A stretch of DNA of 64,000 nt from Thiotrichales bacterium (GCA_026709935.1 JAPOSC010000050.1:1-64000); one strand, 5' to 3'; numbered from the stretch's first letter, positions 16,989 to 26,137 are shown. A program made the numbers and translations. The notes: generated by a model from the letters alone, not told the origin.

Positions 16989-18054
16989 ACCGCGGGCCGA
17001 GCCTTCGCGGGCGATGGGTCTCGCTACGCCGCTTCTCGCGACGGCACTGTGCGTCCTGTGTGGGAGTGGGCTGTTCGTGTTCCTCGGGCTGGAGCCGATG
17101 GTTGTGTTCCGGACCTTCTTCGTGTCGCCGTTCCGCGACCTCTACAGCATCGGCGAGCTGAGCCTCAAGGTCGCGCCGCTGGCCCTGTGCGCAACGGGGC
17201 TCGCGATCGGGTTTCGCGCCAACGTCTGGAACATCGGTGCGGAGGGGCAGATCATCGTCGGGGCCATGGCAGGAGGCGGCTTGGGGCTCGCCTTTTCCGA
17301 CACGGTGTCCGCCTGGTTGCTGCCGGCCATGTTCCTGGCCGGCAGCCTCGGCGGCATGGTCTGGGCCGCGATTCCCGCATTCCTCAAGGTGCGGTTCGAC
17401 ACCAACGAAATTCTCGTCACCCTGATGCTCACCTATGTCGCCGGCCTGCTGTTGAGCTACATGGTCTACGGACCGTGGCGCGCCCCGTCCGGCTATGGCT
17501 GGCCGGAATCCGAGCCCCTGCATGCCGCGGCCCGGCTGCCGCGCCTGCTGGAGGGCGCCCGGCTCAATTCGGGCATCGTGATCGCGCTCGTTGTCGTGGG
17601 TGCGAGCTGGCTGTTCGTCGCGCGCAGCCACGTCGCCTACCAGATGCAGGTTGCGGGTATGGCGCCCCGGGCCGCTCGGTACGGCGGATTCGAGCGCTCG
17701 CGCATGATCTGGATCGGACTGCTGGCCGGTGGGGCGTGCGCGGGGCTCGCCGGGGTCGTCGAGGTGGCCGGTACCATCGGCAAGCTGCGCGATACGGTCT
17801 CTCCCGGCTACGGTTTCGCCGCCATCATCGTCGCCTTCATTGGCCGTCTGCATCCGGGTGGAATTCTGCTCGCCAGCGTGCTCATGGGTCTGTTCTACGT
17901 CGGCGGCGAGGCCGCGAAGGTCTCGCTCGGGCTTCCCACCGCGATCATCGGCGTGTTCCAGGGCATGCTGCTCTTCTTCTTGCTGATGTCGGATCTACTG
18001 CTCACCTACCGTGTGCGCTGGCGAGTTCGGATCGGGGACGCAGCCGATGCCTGA
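16972..18054 (+). CDS. BMP-type ABC transporter permease, first subunit
   Basis: This is an inner-membrane permease of about 360 residues with eight to ten hydrophobic helices. Family features include GFRANVWNIGAEGQ and ATGLAIGFRA near the N-terminal third, and GYGFAAIIVAFIG later. It overlaps the ATPase gene by 17 bases if the ATG at 16972 is used; the alternative start at 17014 gives 346 residues with less cytoplasmic leader. It forms the channel with the next permease. Overlapping genes indicate one transcript and coupled translation. Confidence 0.9.
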   Translation: MPLRIEPRAEPSRAMGLATPLLATALCVLCGSGLFVFLGLEPMVVFRTFFVSPFRDLYSIGELSLKVAPLALCATGLAIGFRANVWNIGAEGQIIVGAMAGGGLGLAFSDTVSAWLLPAMFLAGSLGGMVWAAIPAFLKVRFDTNEILVTLMLTYVAGLLLSYMVYGPWRAPSGYGWPESEPLHAAARLPRLLEGARLNSGIVIALVVVGASWLFVARSHVAYQMQVAGMAPRAARYGGFERSRMIWIGLLAGGACAGLAGVVEVAGTIGKLRDTVSPGYGFAAIIVAFIGRLHPGGILLASVLMGLFYVGGEAAKVSLGLPTAIIGVFQGMLLFFLLMSDLLLTYRVRWRVRIGDAADA

Positions 18055-18970
18055 TCTCGACCTGTTCGTCCCCATCCTCATCGCGACCCTGGGCGCCGGC
18101 ACGCCCCTGCTCCTCGCCGCCCTCGGCGAGCTGATCAGCGAGAAGTCCGGGGTTCTCAACCTTGGGGTCGAGGGCATGATGCTGATGGGTGCGGCGGTCG
18201 GCTTCGCGGTCGCCGCCGGCAGCGGACACTTCGCGCTGGCCACTCTGTGCGGAATGCTGGCAGGTGCTGCCCTCGCCCTCGTCTTCGGGTTTCTGGTGCT
18301 GACTTGCCGGGCGAACCAGGTCGCCGCGGGACTGGCGCTGACCATCTTCGGGGTCGGAGCGTCGGCGCTGGTGGGCGCGAGGTATACCGGCCGCGCACTG
18401 CCCGCGAACGAAGTCGCGGACATTCCGTTCCTCGGCGACCTCCCTGGAGTCGGTTCGGTGCTGCTAGCGATCGAGCCCATCACCTATCTGTCCCTGGCGT
18501 GCTTCGCCGGTGTGTCGTGGTTTCTGTACCGCAGCCGCGCAGGTCTTGTGCTGCGAGGGGTCGGCGATGCCCCGGACTCGGCGCATTCGTTGGGATATCC
18601 GGTCGTCACTATCCGCTATCTCGCGGTGCTCTTCGGCGGAGCGATGGCGGGACTCGCCGGTGTTTTCCTGTCGGTCTACTACACGCCTACCTGGGTCGAG
18701 AACATGACCGCGGGACGTGGGTGGATCGCGGTGGCGCTGGTGGTCTTCGCGGGCTGGAGGCCCGGGTATGTGCTCGTCGGCGCCTATCTTTTCGGCGGCG
18801 CCACCATCGCGCAGTTCCACTTGCAGGGCATCGCGATTGCGTCGCAGATCCTCTCCATGCTGCCCTACCTCGCGACCATCGCGGTACTCGTGATCATCTC
18901 GTGTTCGGGCGCCGCTGCACTCCGGCACATGCCTGCGTCGCTGGGAACGCCGTTTCATCCGGAACGATGA
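18047..18970 (+). CDS. BMP-type ABC transporter permease, second subunit
   Basis: This is an inner-membrane permease of 307 residues. It begins MPDLDLFVPILIATL and contains the family motif SEKSGVLNLGVEGMMLMG, then GLALTIFGVGASAL and ENMTAGRGWIAVALVVFAGW. It pairs with the preceding permease; the start overlaps that gene's stop by eight bases. Together with the double ATPase and the BMP protein this is a complete importer. It is followed by 243 bases without a supported gene, in which a new promoter for the binding protein may lie. Confidence 0.9.
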   Translation: MPDLDLFVPILIATLGAGTPLLLAALGELISEKSGVLNLGVEGMMLMGAAVGFAVAAGSGHFALATLCGMLAGAALALVFGFLVLTCRANQVAAGLALTIFGVGASALVGARYTGRALPANEVADIPFLGDLPGVGSVLLAIEPITYLSLACFAGVSWFLYRSRAGLVLRGVGDAPDSAHSLGYPVVTIRYLAVLFGGAMAGLAGVFLSVYYTPTWVENMTAGRGWIAVALVVFAGWRPGYVLVGAYLFGGATIAQFHLQGIAIASQILSMLPYLATIAVLVIISCSGAAALRHMPASLGTPFHPER

Positions 18971-19213
18971 TGCCCCGCGCAGTCGTCGTCGAGCCTGCTC
19001 TCGATCGAGTTTCGAGCGCCATCGGTGTTCGGCTGAAGCCGACGAACTCCTGCTATCTCGCCCCCTTGAAATTGAACGCTCTGATTTCATAAAGGAAATT
19101 CGACAGTCAGGCATGGGTCGCGCCTTGCCCGAGATATTGTGAGGGGGTAGGGTTTCGAGTGAAGAAGCGGCGTCTGCACGACGAAACGACAACGCGGCGA
19201 GGAGGGAGGAACG

Positions 19214-20299
19214 ATGTTCGCAATCAAGTCGGCATCAGCGGTGGCGGTGGCACTTTTTTTCGCGCTCTTTGCGTCGGCAATGCCCGCCGCAGCGCTTGAT
19301 CGCGTGAATGTCGGATTCGTCTACTTCAGTCCGGTGTTCGACACCGGCTGGACGTTCGAGCACGACAAGGGCCGCAAGAAGATGGAGGCGCTTCTGGGCG
19401 ACAAGGTGCAGGCCAGGATCGTCGAGAACGTCGCCTACGGTCCCGACTCTCTTCAGGTCATCCGTCAGCTCGCGGCCGATGGCAGCCACCTGATCTTCAC
19501 CACCTCGTTCGGTTTCATGGATCAGACTCTGGAGGCAGCCGAGCTTTTCCCCGACGTCAAGTTCATGCATCTGGACGGCTACAAGCGACGCGACAACATG
19601 GGGACCTATTCGCTGCGCTACTACGAACCCTCCTACCTCGCGGGGATCGTTGCCGGCGCGATGACCGAGAGCGACACCATCGGCTACGTCTCTTCGTTCC
19701 CGTTGCCCGCGGTGCTGCGGATCATCAATGGATTCGCTCTCGGTGCGCAGAGTGTCAGGCCGGACGTGAAGGTCAAGGTCATCGAGGTTAATTCGTGGTT
19801 CGATCCCGGGCGTGAGCGCGAAGCGACCGATGCGCTCATCGCGCAGGGCGCCGACGTGGTCGCGCATGTGACCGACTCCAGTGCGCCCACCCTCGCGGCG
19901 GAGAAGGCCGGCAAGCATGTCGTCGGGTTCCACTCCAACCGGGCGAGCTTCGGTCCCTCGTCGCAGCTCACCGCGGTGATTCCCATCTTCGGTGAGTTCT
20001 ATGCGGAGATGGCGCAGTCGGTGCTGGACGGCTCTTGGATTGCGCAGGCGCACTGGCGTAGCATGGCCCAAGGCTCGCTTGGGTTGGCCCCGATCGGATC
20101 CATGGTTCCCGCGGATGTCCAGGACCTCGTGGCGCAACGTACCGAGGCGTTGCTGTCCGGCGAGCTGCATCCTTTCGCTGGTCCGATCAGAGATCAGGCG
20201 GGCGAACTTCGGGTACCGGAGGGCGAGGTGATGGCCGATGACGCGCTCTACCTCATCGACTGGTACGTGCAGGGGGTTGAAGGCAAGCTGCCCGAATAG
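19214..20299 (+). CDS. BMP-family periplasmic substrate-binding protein
   Basis: This is a binding protein of 361 residues of the basic-membrane-protein family (PF02608 type), which binds nucleosides, purines or similar ligands. A signal peptide of about 27 residues (VAVALFFALFASAMPAAA) precedes the mature start LDRVNVGFVYFSP. There is no lipobox cysteine, so it should be free in the periplasm, as expected for a Gram-negative cell. Ligand-fold motifs include HLIFTTSFGFMDQTLEAA and PSYLAGIVAGAMT. GGAGGGAGGAACG precedes the ATG. It is followed after 21 bases by a Rieske oxygenase, probably in the same transcript, linking import to oxidation of the ligand. Confidence 0.9.
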   Translation: MFAIKSASAVAVALFFALFASAMPAAALDRVNVGFVYFSPVFDTGWTFEHDKGRKKMEALLGDKVQARIVENVAYGPDSLQVIRQLAADGSHLIFTTSFGFMDQTLEAAELFPDVKFMHLDGYKRRDNMGTYSLRYYEPSYLAGIVAGAMTESDTIGYVSSFPLPAVLRIINGFALGAQSVRPDVKVKVIEVNSWFDPGREREATDALIAQGADVVAHVTDSSAPTLAAEKAGKHVVGFHSNRASFGPSSQLTAVIPIFGEFYAEMAQSVLDGSWIAQAHWRSMAQGSLGLAPIGSMVPADVQDLVAQRTEALLSGELHPFAGPIRDQAGELRVPEGEVMADDALYLIDWYVQGVEGKLPE

Positions 20300-20320
20300 C
20301 CTCGCTGTGGGCGCGGTGAG

Positions 20321-21316
20321 GTGATCGGCGACCGCACTTTGCTCGACGACTGGCACGCCGTCGCCCGGACCGGGGACGTCGTCCGCGGGCAGCCGAGTGT
20401 GGCGCGACTGCTGGAGGAGGATCTCCTGCTGTGGCGTTCCCCGCGTGGGGTGGAGGCATGGCTCGACCGCTGCCCACATCGCGGCGCGAAGCTGTCGCTC
20501 GGGCGGATTCACGGTGGTCGGGTCGTGTGTCCCTACCATGGCCTGGAGTACGAGGCGGATGGGCGCTGCGTACGGGTGCCCGCCCATCCCGATCGCCCCC
20601 CGCCCGGTCAGGCTCGGGCCACCCGCTTCAGGACAACCGAGCGTTACGGACTGCTCTGGGTATGCCTCGGAGAACCAATCCGTGACGTGCCACCCATGCC
20701 GGAGTCGGACGACAAAGGCTACTGGGTGCATGTCGCGGGTCGCTACGAGATTAGCACCAGCGGATACCGGGCCATCGAGAACTTTCTCGATCTGGCTCAT
20801 TTCCCCTTCGTGCATCCGGGGCTGCTCGGCGAGGCATCGCATCCCGAGGTTGCGGACTACGACGTGGAAGTCACGAGCGATGGAATGGTGGTCGACAATG
20901 CCCGTTTCTGGCAGCCTAAGCCGACCAATACCATCGATCTAGACGGTATCGACGTGAGCTATCGCTACCATGTCCCGAGGCCCCTGACCGCTCGCCTCAC
21001 CAAGGACATCGGGCTTCGCAGCGCCGGTGGCGATGTGAAGCGCGAGGCGATCATGCTCACGTTCGCACCAATCGATGAAGAGAGTGGAATCGGTTGGGTT
21101 CTGCTCGCGTCCAACTACGACGAGCAGTACGGCGAGGAGGAGATCGAGGCGTTCACCGATCTCGTCATCGGACAGGATCTGCGTATCATCGAATCCCAGC
21201 GGCCCAAGCGCTTGCCAATCCGCGGAACGGACGAATTCAGCCTACCAGCAGATCGAGCATCGGTGCATTACCGCCGCTGGCTCCGGTCGCTCGGAGTGAC
21301 CTACGGCACGGTTTGA
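20321..21316 (+). CDS. Rieske non-heme iron oxygenase, N-demethylase/phthalate-dioxygenase-like
   Basis: This is an oxygenase of 331 residues starting at GTG. The Rieske cluster ligands are Cys51-x-His53 (CPHRGAKLSLG) and Cys70-x2-His73 (CPYHGLEY). The mononuclear iron site has Asp157, His160 and His165 in NFLDLAHFPFVH. The order of motifs, the phrase ERYGLLWVCLGEP and the C-terminal IESQRPKRLP...RRWLRSL resemble the family that includes methylxanthine N-demethylases such as NdmA and phthalate-type dioxygenases. It sits 21 bases behind the purine-type binding protein and near guanine deaminase, so an N-demethylase acting on a methylated purine is an attractive but unproven guess. No reductase partner is encoded nearby. 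Confidence 0.8.
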   Translation: MIGDRTLLDDWHAVARTGDVVRGQPSVARLLEEDLLLWRSPRGVEAWLDRCPHRGAKLSLGRIHGGRVVCPYHGLEYEADGRCVRVPAHPDRPPPGQARATRFRTTERYGLLWVCLGEPIRDVPPMPESDDKGYWVHVAGRYEISTSGYRAIENFLDLAHFPFVHPGLLGEASHPEVADYDVEVTSDGMVVDNARFWQPKPTNTIDLDGIDVSYRYHVPRPLTARLTKDIGLRSAGGDVKREAIMLTFAPIDEESGIGWVLLASNYDEQYGEEEIEAFTDLVIGQDLRIIESQRPKRLPIRGTDEFSLPADRASVHYRRWLRSLGVTYGTV

Positions 21317-21455
21317 TCTGCACCACTCCGCGCGGGTACCTAAGGTCCGGACCTGCTCCCCTGCTTTCTGCCTGGGGTGGTTCGGTGAAAATCACGAATC
21401 GCCGCGCGACCGGTTTCAGGCGCCGGTTCGCGATGCTCGGCCCCGACATTGGCCC

Positions 21456-21481
21456 GGGGTGCGCCGGTTTCGGTGCACCCC
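21456..21481. terminator. Hairpin between convergent Rieske and sulfite oxidase genes
   Basis: GGGGTGC and GCACCCC form a 7-bp stem with a 12-base loop, placed 17 bases beyond the sulfite oxidase stop and in the gap between two convergent genes. No T-tract follows on either strand, so its role as a bidirectional terminator is tentative. Confidence 0.35.
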
Positions 21482-21498
21482 ACCTTCGCGGCCTTGCC

Positions 21499-22803
21499 TC
21501 ACGATGCCCGGACTGCTACCCGGTGCATGGTGTTGTTGAGGTACCCCTTCGGGTTCCAGTCGATGGCGTGGGGCTGCATCACCCCTTTGCTGTCGGTGGC
21601 GCGGGCCCAGATTTCGTAGTACCCGGCCGCGGGCAGTTCGACGTTGGCCCGGAAGTTCTGCCACGCACCGTCATCGACCGGGGCGTCGAGCTCCGCCGCC
21701 ATCCAGGTCGCGCCGAAGTCGTGGGAGATGTCGACTGCGGCCACCGTCCGGTCGCCCGACCAGGCGTGGCCACGCACCTCGATGGAGCGTCCGGTGGCGG
21801 CGCCGTTCGCCGGGTTCGTGACCAGCGACTTCACCGGCATCCGCTCGATGATCACGAAGTCCTTCTTGTCGACCTTTTCGCCTGCTTCCACCTTGTAGCG
21901 CGGCACGCGATAGGCGGTGCCGGTCATCTTGGGGCCGTCGTGGACGACGTCCCGCAGCCAGATGCGTTTCAGCCACTTCTGCGAGCAAGACCCCGGCCAG
22001 CCCGGCACCACGAGCCGCAGCGGCGCGCCGTTCATGGGATGGAGCGGGCCGCCGTTCTGGGCGAAGGCGATCAGCACGTTGTCGGTCATCGCCTTGGCGA
22101 TCGGCACCCCGCGGGAGATGGGCAGCTTGCCCGGGTCGCCCGACAGATGCGCGTCGGCGCCGACATGCGCGGTATAGACGACGCCGGACTGGACGCCGCC
22201 GGCCGCAAGTACATCCTTGAGCCGCACCCCGGTCCACTCCGAGCAGGCGACCGCCCCGAAGGTCCACTGGTTGCCCTTGGCCGGAGGATTGAAGAATGCC
22301 CGTCCGTTGCCTCCGCATTCGATGGCCAGCGCCATGGTCACCACCTCGAACTTCGACTTGAGATCGGCGATCGTGTAGGTCATCGGATTGTCGACCATGC
22401 CGTCGACGGTGAGCGTCCAGGTGGCCGGGTCCATGTCCGCCGGCGGGATGCCGTTGTTGCGGATGAAGTGGCGCGCGGTCGGGGTGATTGCGTCGTCGAG
22501 CAGGTGCGGCGGGGTCTCCGCGTTGACCGGCCGGTCGTTCAGAAGCGTCAGCCCGTCCTTGCCCACCAGGACATTCTCGTTGGCGAACGCGGCGGGAATC
22601 AGGCCGCCCGGCATGTTGCGATGCAGCGGAATCGCCGCGCCGACCATCGCAGCCATGGTGGCGAGGCCGGCGCCCCGGAGGAACCCGCGCCGGTCGGAGT
22701 AGGTCTCGCGGCCGAAGAAGGCGCGGTCGGCCGCGGCGGGGTCTTGCGCGAAGAACTCGTGGATGTCCCGAGTGTCTCGGGTCGGGTGTCTGTCGTCTCC
22801 CAT
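21499..22803 (-). CDS. Molybdenum sulfite oxidase (SorA-like), Tat-exported
   Basis: This is a molybdopterin enzyme of 434 residues that oxidises sulfite to sulfate in the periplasm. A twin-arginine signal is visible as DRRGFLRGAGLATMAAMVGAA near residues 33-55. The conserved cysteine that binds molybdenum is in ALAIECGGNGR. The C-terminal half has the dimerisation domain typical of sulfite oxidases (VRGHAWSGDRTVAAVDIS). The start at 22803 has AGAGGAGT upstream; the open frame continues 53 codons further but without family resemblance. No cytochrome subunit (SorB) is adjacent. It would detoxify sulfite released from organosulfur compounds; the TauE/SafE gene 1 kb away fits that role. Confidence 0.88.
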   Translation of the reverse strand: MGDDRHPTRDTRDIHEFFAQDPAAADRAFFGRETYSDRRGFLRGAGLATMAAMVGAAIPLHRNMPGGLIPAAFANENVLVGKDGLTLLNDRPVNAETPPHLLDDAITPTARHFIRNNGIPPADMDPATWTLTVDGMVDNPMTYTIADLKSKFEVVTMALAIECGGNGRAFFNPPAKGNQWTFGAVACSEWTGVRLKDVLAAGGVQSGVVYTAHVGADAHLSGDPGKLPISRGVPIAKAMTDNVLIAFAQNGGPLHPMNGAPLRLVVPGWPGSCSQKWLKRIWLRDVVHDGPKMTGTAYRVPRYKVEAGEKVDKKDFVIIERMPVKSLVTNPANGAATGRSIEVRGHAWSGDRTVAAVDISHDFGATWMAAELDAPVDDGAWQNFRANVELPAAGYYEIWARATDSKGVMQPHAIDWNPKGYLNNTMHRVAVRAS

Positions 22804-22886
22804 GGTGAGCACTCCTCTGTTTGCTTGACGGCATGGGGAGCGTACACCGGCGGCCGGCTGCGGGCCACGGGCCGCCACCCGCGGGA

Positions 22887-22892
22887 TATACT
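22887..22892 (+). promoter_or_regulatory. Candidate -10 box of the tRNA-Leu gene
   Basis: TATACT is followed by a G+C-rich stretch CCCGGGCG, a discriminator layout common for stable-RNA promoters. Transcription would begin about 12 bases before the tRNA. No convincing -35 box is visible at the right distance. Confidence 0.35.
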
Positions 22893-22910
22893 CCCGGGCG
22901 TTGGGCAGGC

Positions 22911-22995
<85 letters not shown>

Positions 22996-23038
22996 ACTCC
23001 CCGCCCTTGCTCCGGGCGCGCGCTCAAAGGGACCCGCT

Positions 23039-23635
23039 TTGAAGGACAGACCGCGACTCGTCGTCGGGATCTCCGGCGCCTCCGGCGTGATCTACGGAAT
23101 CCGGCTCCTGGAGCTTCTGCACGCGCTGCCGGTGGAGACGCACCTCGTGATGTCGAAGGCGGCGGAGATGACCATCGCCTACGAGACCGACCGCAAGCCG
23201 GCCGAGGTCAAGCGGCTCGCGACGGTGTGCCACCCGGTCGGCGACATCGGGGCGTCGATCAGCAGCGGTTCCTTCCGGACTCTGGGGATGCTGGTTGCGC
23301 CGTGCTCGGTGCGCACGATGTCGGAGATTGCCACCGGGGTGACCGCGAGCCTGCTGACCCGGGCGGCGGACGTCGCCCTGAAGGAGCGGCGCCGGCTTGT
23401 CCTGCTGCTGCGCGAGACCCCGCTGCATACCGGGCACCTGCGCACGATGCTCGCGCTCTCCGAGGCGGGCGGAATCATCATGCCGCCGGTTCCGGCCTTT
23501 TACGCGGAGCTGCGGAGCATCGACGCGATGATCGATCAGACGCTCGGCCGAGCCCTCGACCTGTTCGGAATCGACCCCGGGATCACGAAGCGCTGGGGAG
23601 AGGATCTCGGCGCCACGCCCGCGCAGCGCAAGTGA
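23039..23635 (+). CDS. ubiX: Flavin prenyltransferase UbiX
   Basis: This enzyme of 198 residues joins dimethylallyl phosphate to FMN, producing the prenylated flavin cofactor used by UbiD-type decarboxylases. Typical motifs are VVGISGASGVIYGIRLLE (flavin site), MLVAPCSVRTMSEIATG and LLLRETPLHTGHLRTM. The TTG at 23039 is taken as the start because AAGGGA lies 9 bases upstream and family length is matched; a longer in-frame reading runs through the tRNA and is excluded. A UbiD-family decarboxylase is encoded 28 kb away in this window and is a likely user of the cofactor. Confidence 0.92.
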   Translation: MKDRPRLVVGISGASGVIYGIRLLELLHALPVETHLVMSKAAEMTIAYETDRKPAEVKRLATVCHPVGDIGASISSGSFRTLGMLVAPCSVRTMSEIATGVTASLLTRAADVALKERRRLVLLLRETPLHTGHLRTMLALSEAGGIIMPPVPAFYAELRSIDAMIDQTLGRALDLFGIDPGITKRWGEDLGATPAQRK

Positions 23636-23646
23636 CGGCGCTTCCG

Positions 23647-23762
23647 CTATTCCCGTGGCGTTGATACGTTTTCTCGAAATACCCTGATCGGACGCGGCGG
23701 AGGTCGAAATTTCGCCGGAGTCGTGCCACGAGACGGTCTCTCGGAGTGCGGGCGGGAATGGC
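23647..23762 (+). repeat. Family-2 palindromic repeat, copy B
   Basis: It opens with ATTCCCGTGG, ends with GGCGGGAATGG, and has CTCGAAATACCCTG, GACGCGGCGGAGGTCGAAAT and GGTCTCTCGGAG inside. It aligns over its whole length with copy A and copy C. It occupies most of the gap between the convergent ubiX and TauE-type genes. Confidence 0.8.
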
Positions 23763-23798
23763 TGACGGCGCTTCGGTCGGAGCGAGCGGTCGGTGGGG

Positions 23799-24575
23799 TC
23801 ACCCGGGCCATGCGGCGCGCACCGCGAGCAGGACCGAAAGGGCCATGAGCACGAAGAGCGCCACTCGCTTGAAGCGCTCCGGGTCCGTCTTGACGAAGCC
23901 TCGATTGCCGGCGACCACGCCGGCGATCAAGACCGGCAGGAAGATCGCGGTCCGCCACAGGACGCTCGCGTCGATCAGGCCCTGGACCGCGAACATCGCC
24001 GTTCCGACACTGTCGGTCCCGATGAAGTAGGCGATGATCGAGGCGCGACCCGCCACCACGCCGATCGGCGAGGAGAAATAGAACAGGATCACCGGAGGGC
24101 CGACGATCCCCATGCTTCCGTTCAGGACCCCGGCCATCAGCCCCACCCCGACCGTGGCCGGCCGGCCGGGCTCTTTCGAGAGCGCGAAGCCCCGCAGGAT
24201 CAGGACCGCGGCAATCAGGACGACAGCGGCCAGCGCAATCCGGATCGGCGTCGCGGGCAGGCTGGCGAGCGCCTGAATGCCGACCGGCATTGCCGCCCAG
24301 GTCCCCAGCAACAGGAGCGCGATGGAGCGCCACCTCACGTCCCGCCAGATCTGCGGCAGGAGCGCGATGCTGGTGACGACCTCGAACATGAGGACCATGG
24401 GCACGACCTGCAGGGGCGGGAGCACCACGGAGAGGCTCGTCATCCACAGCATCGATGCCCCGAACCCGGTGTACCCCTTGAGCCAGGCGCCCGCCAGCAC
24501 CGCGACCAGGCTGTACAGGAAACTCGACGCCCCGAGGCCGGTCGCGTCCAGGATGGCGTTCGCGATCTCGCCCAT
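23799..24575 (-). CDS. TauE/SafE-family membrane exporter
   Basis: This is an integral membrane protein of 258 residues with about eight hydrophobic helices. The family's two related halves are marked by WLKGYTGFGASMLW and GVLNGSMGIVGPPVILFY. Members are proposed to export sulfite or sulfonate-derived anions, or to move other organic acids. The molybdenum sulfite oxidase gene nearby supports a sulfur role, but the actual ligand is not shown. It is convergent with ubiX; the gap carries repeat copy B. Upstream lies a long repeat-bearing non-coding region. Confidence 0.85.
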   Translation of the reverse strand: MGEIANAILDATGLGASSFLYSLVAVLAGAWLKGYTGFGASMLWMTSLSVVLPPLQVVPMVLMFEVVTSIALLPQIWRDVRWRSIALLLLGTWAAMPVGIQALASLPATPIRIALAAVVLIAAVLILRGFALSKEPGRPATVGVGLMAGVLNGSMGIVGPPVILFYFSSPIGVVAGRASIIAYFIGTDSVGTAMFAVQGLIDASVLWRTAIFLPVLIAGVVAGNRGFVKTDPERFKRVALFVLMALSVLLAVRAAWPG

Positions 24576-24667
24576 GTCTTCAGCGTCTTCCCGAGCTTCC
24601 CATCGGCAATGAAGCAGTGGGTGCCATCAGCGATTCCGGGTTCGGCCCGAGTGGAGCGATTCGCCTG

Positions 24668-24803
24668 AAAATTTCACCCATTCTCGGCAAGGACCGGAGA
24701 ACCGCTCAAACCTAGACGGCTCCGATTCAAGAGCCTGTGAGAAATGCGACCGAATGCTCGTCTTCTTCACGTACGCCTTGACCCGCATTTCTCACCCATT
24801 CGC
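24668..24803. repeat. Single unit related to the 118-bp tandem repeat
   Basis: GTGAGAAATGCG at 24737-24748 and CGCATTTCTCAC at 24784-24795 form a perfect 12-bp inverted repeat with a 35-base spacer. The spacer contains CGAATGCTCGTCTTCTTCAC, matching the 5.3 kb units, and the left part (TTCTCGGCAAGGACCGG and ACCGCTCAA) also matches. It lies in the 384-base gene-free gap upstream of TauE and downstream of the sugar ABC ATPase. Confidence 0.8.
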
Positions 24804-24805
24804 GA

Positions 24806-24929
24806 GGCGGTGGAAATTTTGCGGCCTTTTCACTTTCCAACGTTTTTGCCTTGCGATTCCGGCACTTACCAGCCTCCCCGGACCCAGATCGCCAGCACAT
24901 GGCGTTAACGCACTGGCGGTGGAAATTTT
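24806..24929. repeat. Exact 15-bp direct repeats 109 bp apart
   Basis: GGCGGTGGAAATTTT occurs at 24806-24820 and 24915-24929, enclosing 94 bases without an ORF. The right copy continues TTCACCCGAGACCGG, which recalls the left edge of the neighbouring repeat unit. The pair may bound a decayed second unit or a small insertion. Confidence 0.6.
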
Positions 24930-24959
24930 CACCCGAGACCGGTGCGCAGCCGGTGTGGT

Positions 24960-26069
24960 TCAGCCGCGGATGCGGTCATGCGTCGCCGGATCGAAGAAAA
25001 CCGCCTTGTCCATGCGGAACGCGAGGGGGCGGGTCTCGCCCGCGCGGACTCCGCAGTCGGGGCTTGTGCGCGCGACTACCTCCCTGCCGCCGAGATGGGT
25101 GATCACGTAGGTGTCGGCGCCGGCCGGCTCCACCACCTCGATCCGGCAATCGACCACCGTGGAGCCGTTCGCGGCCCCGTCTGCCGGCACCTCGGTGATC
25201 GCCTCCGGGCGAATGCCGAGGATGGTCTCGCGCCCGACGTAGGCGTCGAGCCCCTTCACTCCGGCCGGCAGTGCCGCCGGCTCGCTGCCCGCACGTTCGA
25301 CGAGGAGGCTCGGACTCGGCCCGTCCGCCCGCACCGCGGCCGGAATCAGGTTCATCGGGGGCGAGCCCATGAAGTCCGCCACGAACAGGTTGGCGGGGTC
25401 GGCGTAGATCTCGGCCGGGGTACCGAACTGCTGGAGGACGCCGTCCTTCAGCACCGCGATCCGGGTGGCCAGGGTCATCGCCTCGATCTGGTCGTGGGTG
25501 ACGTAGACGATGGTGGTCCCCAGCGACTGGTGCAGGCGCTTGATCTCGGTGCGCATCTCGATGCGGAGCTTGGCGTCGAGGTTCGACAGCGGCTCGTCGA
25601 AGAGGAAGAGCCTGGGGTTGCGCACCAGTGCCCGCCCCATCGCCACCCGCTGGCGCTGGCCGCCGGAGAGCTGCGCGGGCCGGCGTTCGAGCAGGTGTTC
25701 GATCTGCAGCGTCTTCGCCACCTCGGCGACGGCCCGCCGGCGCTCGGCCTTCGGTACCCCGCGCATCTCCATGCCGAACCCCATGTTCTCCGCGACGTTC
25801 ATCGAGGGGTAGAGCGCGTAGGACTGGAACACCATGGCGATGTCGCGCTTCGACGGCGGAAGGTCGTTGACGGTGCGCCCGTCGATGCGGACTTCGCCCC
25901 GCGTGACCGACTCCAGGCCGGCGATGGTGTAGAGCAGGGTGGACTTGCCGCAGCCCGAGGGTCCGACCAGGACGAGGAACCCACCCTCCTCGATCGAGAG
26001 GTCGATGTCCCGCAGGACCTCGACCGGGCCGTAGTCCTTGTGCAGGCGGGCGATTTCGAGAAAGGCCAT
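24960..26069 (-). CDS. Sugar ABC transporter ATPase (MalK/UgpC/GtsD type)
   Basis: This ATPase of 369 residues has an N-terminal ABC domain (Walker A GPSGCGKST, signature LSGGQRQR, Walker B FLFDEPLSNLD) and a C-terminal regulatory OB-like domain from about residue 240 (ILGIRPEAI). This is the standard CUT1-family ATPase for carbohydrate import. It is last in a leftward operon with two permeases. Just upstream, 56 bases resembling its own first codons are duplicated. The binding-protein gene of the set is 8 kb away, beyond the defence island. Confidence 0.92.
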   Translation of the reverse strand: MAFLEIARLHKDYGPVEVLRDIDLSIEEGGFLVLVGPSGCGKSTLLYTIAGLESVTRGEVRIDGRTVNDLPPSKRDIAMVFQSYALYPSMNVAENMGFGMEMRGVPKAERRRAVAEVAKTLQIEHLLERRPAQLSGGQRQRVAMGRALVRNPRLFLFDEPLSNLDAKLRIEMRTEIKRLHQSLGTTIVYVTHDQIEAMTLATRIAVLKDGVLQQFGTPAEIYADPANLFVADFMGSPPMNLIPAAVRADGPSPSLLVERAGSEPAALPAGVKGLDAYVGRETILGIRPEAITEVPADGAANGSTVVDCRIEVVEPAGADTYVITHLGGREVVARTSPDCGVRAGETRPLAFRMDKAVFFDPATHDRIRG

Positions 26070-26137
26070 GGGCTTATTTCCGGGCCGCGCCGGCCGTCGG
26101 GCCGTGCGAAGCAGCGTCCGCGGACGACGGGGACGAC

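Noticed and set aside
18967-19092. A 41-codon ORF overlapping the stop of the second BMP permease
   Set aside because: It has ATGA overlap but no ribosome site of its own, no recognisable sequence and no downstream partner in the same frame. It is more likely a chance tail.
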